A stretch of 64,000 nucleotides of DNA from Melitaea cinxia (taxonomy: Eukaryota > Arthropoda > Insecta > Lepidoptera > Nymphalidae): NCBI RefSeq assembly GCF_905220565.1, contig NC_059400.1, positions 12,066,428-12,130,427 on the forward strand, in the 5' to 3' direction. This document shows positions 56,165 through 64,000 of this stretch, in pieces. The translations under genes and the position numbers were made by a program. Under the pieces are notes generated by a model. That model saw only the letters and a program-made list of their open reading frames with translations, ran no database searches and was not told where the DNA came from. Each line of letters opens with the position of its first letter. Within the stretch, counting starts at the first letter, position 1.

Positions 56165-56445
56165 GGAACTGGTGTAGCTGGGCTGGGCAGCGTTTGGAAA
56201 GCTGTGTCACATCTTTGGGACACTTTTGACGCAATGCTTTAAGAAGATACCCAAGTACCGATCCGACGTTAATGGAGTAAGATTCTTGAATGAATGCTCG
56301 GCAATTGTAGTGTTAGACACCCACCAAACAGATAGACGGACGACTTGAAGAGAGTAGCTGGTAGTGACTGAATGGAGAAAGCGGGAGATCGGATCTTGTG
56401 GCGTAACCTGGAAAAGGCTTATGTCCAGCAGTAGAAATAAAATGC
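56165..56445 (+). pseudogene. RTE-type LINE C-terminus and 3' end
   Basis: Across frames the plus strand gives RQTDRRLEESSW-like and TDDLKRVAGSD, then RILWRNLEKAYVQQ, the C-terminal pattern 'TDDLKRVAG..W.R.A.DR..WR.LGEAYVQQW' of lepidopteran RTE-like LINEs. The end, GGCTTATGTCCAGCAGTAGA plus AATAAAATG, corresponds to the tail shared with the short retroposons. Confidence 0.75.
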
Positions 56446-57885
56446 TATTATTATTTATTTAATTAATTGTTAAGAAAGTAATTTTTCTGAGAGGTTTAAT
56501 TGAATTACTATTGATATATCACCGAAATATCTTCTGGCTAGAAACAATAAATGAAATTTTATTCAATTTAGAAAACTGGCATTTAAAACGCTGGATTTGA
56601 TTTATTACGCGCTACACTAGCGTTTAATATAGCTACTATAAATACGATCCATTTATCTTGCTTTCAATTTATTCATTCATTAATTTCAGAATTCAGTACA
56701 AGTACATCATGCTTTATAAACTAAACTCAGACAAAGTAATTAGAAAAATATATATCAAAGTATATTTCTCAATTCTAGTATCCCAACTTAAATACCCATT
56801 TATTACTACTTTATCAATATGACACTCGTCACGTTTTCGAAGAACTTGCGTATACATTAAATAGCCTGAGTCAAAGTGGAAGTTGTGGAAGCGACGAGAA
56901 AAGACGTTAAAATCTTGAATAATTTCCTTTTATTAAACTCCACGTCTGGAGACAAAGATAATTTCAAGCTCCATTTAATTCACACACAGAAATCTGTTTT
57001 GAGTTTCCGCTCCGTCGTATTTGGTCCCAGATAAACTTGAGATTTTATCCTTTTCAATTAAATTAAATAAAATTTTAAGAAATTATATTTTGCTTCAATA
57101 CTCTCTTGAAATATTTTATTCCATAAAACGTTTTTATACAGCTTTCGTTAAAATAAGCTTCAAAACTAAATTTTCTGTTAATATTATTTTGTATTTTCAT
57201 AACAAAACAGAAACCATAATATATATCAACATCAAGATCTAGTATAAAAATTTTGGTGTGTATAAAATGATATACTTTTTGATGTTTAAGCTTGCTAAGA
57301 AAACTTCTCTGGCTTGTATAAACTCGGAAAAACAAACCTCTTTAAGTAAACACACTTTGTCTCATAAAGCTATTTGTTCTTTCAAAAGCCATAAGTCGAT
57401 TTATAAAATAAACATTTACAAATCCTGACAAAAACAATTTTATTTTACAAATACGTTTTGAAGACGTACATATTATAGGTCGGAGAAAATATTCTTTCGT
57501 ATTTTATATAGAAATTCAAGGCAGGATTCTACAAAATTTATTTATCAGAATTATATATTAGTATACATGTACCATATTTTTCGATAACTTGCCGCCATCG
57601 GCACCAGTGATTAATTTCTTCAAAATTGTTTGATATTACGTCTTAAAAGACAATCGCAAATGAGTACACGATCTATTAGATTTCTTTCAGTGAGTTCATG
57701 TTGCACCCATATATCGAGATTTTTTGTGTAGCTAAACTTTTTCAAATGGTTTAAAACTATTTTATGGTAAATTCCCAAATCTTCAGCTATATCGCAACTA
57801 TTCAAACTAACACGCTTACTGACACTGCTTTAGGTACATATACGTCACTAATGTTTGTCGCGGAATGATTCGGTTTTTCCCCTTT
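56446..57885. other. AT-rich intergenic DNA
   Basis: Small frames without domains; nothing recognised. Confidence 0.45.
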
Positions 57886-58437
57886 TTAACCGACTTTCAA
57901 AAAACGAGGAGGTTCTCAATTCGACTGTATTTTTTTTAAATTATTACATCAGAACTTTTGACCAGGTGGACCGATTTCGACAATTTTTTTTAATCGAAAG
58001 GTGGTGTGTGTCAATTGGTCCCATTTAAATTTATTTGAGATCTAACAACTACTTTTCGAGTTATATCTAATAATGCGTTTTTACTTGACGCTTTTTTCGT
58101 CGTCCTACGTTGTATTATACCGCATAACTTTCTACTGGATGTACCGATTTTAATAATTCTTTTTTTGTTGGAAAGGGGATATCCGTAGTTTGGTACTATG
58201 ATAAGGAAACTAGGATTACTGGATGTTCCGATTTTGATAATTTTTAATTTAATCGAAAGCTGATGTTTATCATGTGGTCACATATAAATTTTATCGAGAT
58301 CTGGTAACTAATTTTTGAGTAATCTTTGATAACGCGTAGTTACTTGACTATTTTTTCGTCGATCTACGTTGTATTACTCGTCGATGAAATTGAAGTCGGT
58401 TTTTTTTCGTTTGTGAGCAAACACAATTATTTAAAAT
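57886..58437 (-). mobile_element. ACCGACTTC-family element, near full length
   Basis: Starts TTAACCGACTTTCAAAAAAC and ends GAAGTCGGTTTTTTTTCGTT, GTGAGCAAACACAATTA. Same internal order as 36036-36662 in reverse. Confidence 0.85.
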
Positions 58438-59982
58438 AATACTTCGTTAGATTCACCCATTTTGGCGGACAGAACAAATGAAAAGTGGTAGGATATTGAA
58501 ATCCTTGAAAAGATTATTATAGAAATAAAAGTATTATCGAATCTTATCCGGACCACTCAGGTACTCCTTAGCCAGTAGCCATGTTCTTATCGTCTAATGA
58601 ACATAAAGTCGACGTCGAAAGAGTCAAAAATATCTCATTACAAGTGAAAACTCTGCTGTAAAAATTTCAACGACGTAAGTAAAAAAAATAACCTTTATTA
58701 GTAGTATCTTTATTCGATGGGACGTTTAGGGGAGGACGTTTGGAGGAGGAAAGAAAAAATATATTATCATCTTCATACGTTTAACTATGGATAAATTTTT
58801 AACATTTATAGTATTGACTGCGCCTTCTATTTATGAGTTTGGTTCTGAAGCGCGCATATATCACGTCTTTCATAAATTTAAATCTAGTCTTATAGAGATG
58901 CGGTACGCGTATATCGAGCTATCTGAATAATAATTGACATAATATGGTAGACTTGTTAGGTATTTAGAATACGCCAATACATAAACTATGTGTCGAAATT
59001 CTAAAACTGGTGCGTTCAAATACACATAGCAATAAATTGTAATTTGTAAATAATTAATTATAAATCATGGTAGAGGAAATTTATCTTCTAAAAATATTTT
59101 CAAGAGCTTGTATTAAAAAGTTATTTTACATACACGTACTGTACGCAAACAAAGTCCTAACTTTGTGACACTGTGTACATAAAGTCAAAAATTTAACGAA
59201 AATCGATTTTAAAACAAAGAGTATCTAACTCGCCTAAGTGATTGTTCCTCCATATAGCTACTAGGAAACTTGGACAAAGAAGGCAAAGTTTTCGGGTTCG
59301 AGATTTAAGTACCTCCCTTACACGTTGGTATAGAAAGTTGGAAGTAATTTCGTGTAAAACTTGCATCATGACACGTTCATATTTCTTTACTTTGAAAGTG
59401 CTATACAGCCATTGCACCGACGCTTAATATATTTAATGAAATCTACGAAGTTTTATATAAAAGACAATTACTATGCAGTTACCTATACAATAAATTTATA
59501 ATTACAAAATCGTTTTTTTTTTTTAATCCATTTCGGAGACGAGAATACTGAAACAATTAAGCAAAACTGAAATTAAGTGCCTGCCTACAAAATAAATTTG
59601 AGTTACAACTCTGTTGATTTTAAATTGTGTAACCACAAGATTTTTGTCGCATCTGGTTAAATATTTTAAATATTTTTAGTGAAATGAAAGCAGATTGTGT
59701 ATTATTTTTCAATGGTAAAATTTTTAAGTTTGCTTATATTAACATTGCATTTCAATTATAATAAAGTAGTAGAATATCTAAAGAACAAAGAACGAAATGG
59801 GTATTATTTTTATTTAATAAACTTTGGCACTTTTAAAATATTAATAATCCATTTTGTTTTTAAACGTTTTTGTCAATAAATGTGTTTTTTAGTCAGTTTT
59901 AATTGAGTTAATGATAGTCTTCGCTAACTTTTTTTTAGGAGTTTACTTTGATAACGTTCATATGAAATAAGATTTCTTTCAT
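58438..59982. other. AT-rich intergenic DNA
   Basis: Overlapping 61- and 74-codon frames at 59193-59427 show no recognisable domain. Confidence 0.45.
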
Positions 59983-60170
59983 CAATGCGGGTTGGCGGAT
60001 ATATTCCCTACTATGAGTAACGATCGCTATCAGGTGTACATAATAACAATCGGAACCGACTGCTTAACGTGCTCTCCGAGGCACATTGGGTAGAGATGTG
60101 CGGAGATCGAACCCGCAACCGCCAGCGCAACAGGCACAAACCAGTGCTGTGAGCGTTGCGAAAACACGGA
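59983..60170 (-). mobile_element. tRNA-headed SINE, deleted
   Basis: GCGGGTTGGCGGATATATTC and GAGATCGAACCCGCAACCGC present; the tail and part of the core are missing. Confidence 0.75.
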
Positions 60171-62109
60171 GCTTTCTTCCATGATATTTTTAGTTTATTT
60201 CAAATCTTTACAAAATTAAGGTAGACAAGAATCAAGTTACGAGTACACGGTTACAAACTTCAGCACAACATGAAGGACCACTTACTTTACCTCACACCTT
60301 TAAAATAGGAAATTGAATTACTCCAAAGTAAGAAATATATAGTTACTATATCTGCAAGCAGCTTTTATTCTTTTACCATATTTTATAAATAAAAAAATAG
60401 TATAAGTGGTTTTAGCCTATCAGATTGTTGTGGTGTTTGTACTTTCATGTTTATACTTATTTATTTATTAATTTTTTACAGGAAAACTTACAGCTTAAAC
60501 TAAATACAGCTAATACTTATCAGGTTTTAACGTTATAGAATAGAGAGTAATTCTAGAAATCATTAGACTTTAACATGTATTTTCACGTCGCGACGTCACC
60601 TGCGTCATATTGTTGTAATTGCCACTACAAAGAAAAAAATTTGGAATTTAATCCAACATTCTTCACAACTATACATCACTGTAGTATAGATTAGAATATA
60701 GATTATATTCTTGTTAACAACAGTGATTTGAGCGTAAACTTTCGAGTTGCTTGTCTGTGCATATATAAATATTTATTATATAAAAACATATCTTTTATAT
60801 ACCTTCTTCTTCTATAAGTACTTGTTATTAAAAAAAAAAACTTAAAAAAGTGAGAAAATATACGTACTCAATATTTAACTTAAAAGGTCATAAATTTACT
60901 TCTAATTTTTATGTAATTATATAGAACATTTTAAAAATGCGGCTCTTTCCTATACCATTATTATTTTATTCAAACAACAATACACAAAATTTCATAATTG
61001 TTTCGTGTTCTTCAACGAGTTTATTAAAACTGAATGGTTAATGGCTACCGAGAATGTTTCTAAGGCATCAAAAAATTATGACGTCTTTTGAAAAAAATGC
61101 TACATCAAACAGAAACATTCGCAATCCAAAGGAAAAATTTCATTCTTTTACCTCCCAGTGAGTTCTTAAAAGTATGATGTTTTTCTTTTGTATTAGTTGT
61201 TCATTCAGTGGACGGTTTACTCTAACATTAAAAATTACTTGCTTTATTATGTTTAGTTATACATATTGTTTTCAACTCATTGTTTAACATTGTTTTATAT
61301 AATCTCGAAATATTAAGAAAAATATATTTATACCATTTTTTTGGGATAATGACATATAGCACAAAATATCTAAAATCCATTGTTTTTTATTAAACTCGAG
61401 ATCCAAAGAGAATCTACAAACCTTGTAAAATTAAAGTGTTTGAGATTCACGACCGTTATTGAAGGCTGGTCGTGTGATTGGAACAAAGAATTTCATCACA
61501 AACGTTTTAATTTCAAAGTTAAAAAGGCGGACGCTTTTATTTACGTCGAAACTTATTATTTTTTATTTATCCGAAAGAGACAAGAAGATTCATTGTTTTT
61601 AATCAACAATTTAAAGAATTTGATTTTGACTTTTTTTATTTCATTAATATATTTTAACGAATTAAAAAAGAAAAACCTTATTTCATTTTAATTAGGTCGG
61701 TACACCGAATTCTTCTACGTACGAGTACGTGTGGCGTCCTTCTGTTTAAGAGTACATAGTAGTAGTTAGGGGCGTATAGTTAGTTAGCCTTCAAATATAT
61801 ATTTTTTTCAAATCTGTCGATTTTAAGACTACATAGTAATGAGCTATAATTTCCTACTTTTAATTTCGAACTAAAAAATTTTTGTCTTAAAATTTCGGTT
61901 ATGGTATACCTACCTACGTACACATATCTTTACAATTATGTCATGTAATATCTATTTAAGTACCTAACACTTACCATTGCATCAAATTAAAAATAAATTA
62001 AAGATAAATTTAAAAGACGTGAAATATACTAATATGACGAGAAGTAAATATCAAACTGAAATACATAAAGAGTGACTGGCTGGACGAACATCATAGTTAC
62101 CAGAATAGA
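60171..62109. other. AT-rich intergenic DNA
   Basis: A 103-codon plus frame (61380-61691) is Phe/Lys/Asn-rich, low complexity and without a domain; not called. Confidence 0.45.
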
Positions 62110-62695
62110 AATAGAAATACTGTCGGTCCCGCTTGTTATCATAAATACCTGATTGCAATCCTTACTCACGTCACTTCAACATCATCACCTCAGCCTATCG
62201 CAGTCCACTGCTAGACATAGGCCACCACAAGTTCGCGCCGTTTTGTTATGCAACAACAACTCATGTGTTTTGCCCATAGTCACCACGCTAGGCAGGTGGG
62301 TTGGTGGCCGCAGGGCTGTGTTTTCGCACCGAAGACGCTGATGCACGTCTTAGGCCTGTGGAACATATATGTTATTATCTGCCAACCCGAAGTGGAGCAG
62401 CGTAGTGAATTAAGCTTCAATTCTTCTCCTAAATGCAGAACATATTTTGCGCCCCTATCCCCGTTAACAATCAATTCTAGTCCTCTGCCCAAAGGTTGCC
62501 TGGAAGAAATCGCTGCCTTAGCGATAAGGCCGCCTGTTGCAACAAATGCGATTTTAATATTTTTGTTTACTTAATTAAATTTATGTTACTTTTTGTGTTG
62601 GTGTGCAAAAAAGAGTAAATAAATAAATAAATAAAAATAAAGAGGCCTAAGCCCAGCTGTGGGATGTTAGAGCCTAAATGCGATGCGATGCAATA
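62110..62695. mobile_element. Mosaic of three retroposon fragments
   Basis: In order: SINE core (GGTCCCGCTTGTTATCATAA, 62125), LINE-tailed retroposon on the minus strand (62175-62360), SINE tail piece (GAGCAGCGTAGTGAATTAAG, 62395), LINE tail (CCTGGAAGAAATCGCTGCCT, 62500, ending in (AAAT)n), and another SINE tail (GAGGCCTAAGCCCAGCTGTG, 62642). Confidence 0.65.
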
Positions 62696-64000
62696 ATTAA
62701 AAAGATACATAAATATAAAATAAATTGACAGCAAAAAAATAATAAGTAACGATAAATATGATATCGAAAGCTGTATCATAATAAAGAGTCTTCAAGAACT
62801 GAGTCAACAACCGAGTCTCCTCTACTCATTTAAATTTATAAAAGACTATAATTCTCTTACGATTTCGTCCGCATTAGCCCTTAACATCCAGATTAACATA
62901 GATAAAATGAATTGCAAAAATTTATTCATTACTGTCTAGCTTCAGTAATCGTTATTTATAATTTCACATTATATGAGTTCTTGATATACATAATAGCAAT
63001 TGTACTTCAGTTTCAGTTAGGGTCGGATTTATCCAAAACTTACTAAAACTTCGGTTCGATACTTTTATACGTCTGCTTCTTTAAGTATATATAATACTAT
63101 TATTTATATTATATTATTAAGTAAGCAGAGCGCATTCCTTACGAGTCTGTCGTTAGCCGGGATGGGCAGCAAGGAGGTCACTGACAATCGGTACCCAACC
63201 CTACAGTGCCCTACTTCAATAGATTCATAGTTAGTGTTGGAAGGGTTACGATTACTTTCTTTACGTTGAAAAATAACTTAAGACAAGTATAAATTTGAAT
63301 TTAAAAACACTTTCTTAATCATTTTTTTTTTTTGAGTTTGCTCTTTAAGATGACTAAGACTATATGACCCGAGTGATAAAAAAAATGGAGAATGAAATCT
63401 CCAACAAGCAACTGATGTTGATACTTAGTGATGCTGAAAATGACTTTATACAGTGCCTTTAGATGTTTATGTACGTAATACATAGGTATAGTAGTATACC
63501 AGCGTTTACAATACGGCAGTGAATAGCAAGCGTTAATTTATGTTTTGTTTTTAGTATTTTACTATTTTAATTTATTAAAATTTGATTAATTTTAGAATAT
63601 CACGGTAATAGTTAAGGCGTAAACTTCAGTCGCGTGTCGAAACTGACACACACTTTTTTTAATAAAATATAATCGTAGTATTTTAATAATTCTAGACGCT
63701 TAAAAACTTAATATGCAATTGATTTTAAAGTACATATTTAATAGTAATACATATTGAGCAATACCTACTAACCCTTTTAAAAGACTATACTGACGAACAA
63801 ATTGCAAAATTGTAGTTGCAAGTGCATCGGAAAATTTAAAAGGAATATCTTTTAGCCTTCATTTCTAGAGAATCGATTTTCAATTTTAAAGGCGTGAGGT
63901 AGAATGAGTGCTCATTCAAGTTGCATTGCATCCGTGTAACCACCTCGCCTAACGACCTTATCAAACCTGTCTCGTTTTTCATTCATACAAAAACTGTTAA
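62696..64000. other. AT-rich intergenic DNA to window end
   Basis: A GC-richer patch at 63125-63225 (GTTAGCCGGGATGGGCAGCA) is unassigned. No gene seen. Confidence 0.4.

Noticed and set aside
61380..61691. 103-codon plus-strand frame
   Set aside because: Low complexity, no recognisable domain and no supporting signals.

Overview
This looks like a nuclear genomic window from a moth or butterfly (Lepidoptera). The DNA is very AT-rich and almost all intergenic or repeat-derived. The repeats are of lepidopteran character: short non-autonomous Helitrons ending in CTAG|T, a tRNA-headed SINE of about 340 bp, a second LINE-tailed retroposon of about 345 bp, RTE-type and Jockey-like LINE fragments, and many copies of an 'ACCGACTTC' element. 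There is no operon structure, CRISPR array or rRNA. The species call is inference from repeat types and from one insect-type aquaporin.

Only two convincing protein genes are visible, both on the minus strand. The first (29109-29879) is a complete uninterrupted 256-residue aquaporin. Its selectivity-filter positions read F/S/A/R, the pattern of insect entomoglyceroporins, and both pore motifs are altered (NPS and NPT instead of NPA/NPA). The second (51975-52556) encodes a 193-residue secreted protein with an eight-cysteine PSI domain and a plexin-like beta domain. A TATA box, an initiator, a 5'-UTR intron and a poly(A) signal all line up around it, so it reads as a free-standing small gene rather than a piece of a plexin receptor. 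The two genes lie 22 kb apart and show no sign of working together.

Layout. 1-2 kb: a TGCGG minisatellite, then copy A of a 1.8-kb direct duplication (copy B at 19.7-21.5 kb). Both copies end at a tRNA-like sequence bracketed by inverted repeats. 3-6 kb: RTE-LINE and LINE ORF1 fossils plus a nested retroposon. 6-8 kb: (TG)n arrays and SINEs. 10-15 kb: SINEs, a nested insertion with a target-site duplication, and a 975-bp Helitron carrying internal tandem repeats. 16-19 kb: the third tRNA-like element and a 753-bp Helitron. 22.7-23.7 kb: an RTE reverse-transcriptase fossil. 24-31 kb: mostly unique AT-rich DNA, the aquaporin and two small Helitrons. 32-35 kb: a Jockey-like LINE split by nested repeats, then an 800-bp foldback element. 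36-49 kb: dense SINE, Helitron and ACCGACTTC copies, a DIRS-like recombinase fragment and a near-perfect 158-bp hairpin. 50-53 kb: an AT-rich palindrome and the PSI gene. 54-64 kb: more Helitron, SINE and LINE pieces in otherwise featureless DNA.

The most unusual items are the aquaporin with a doubly altered pore, the small soluble plexin-like protein, the inverted-repeat-bracketed tRNA-like elements, and the hairpin and foldback structures. Repeat families were recognised by comparing copies inside this window and from general knowledge; no database was searched.
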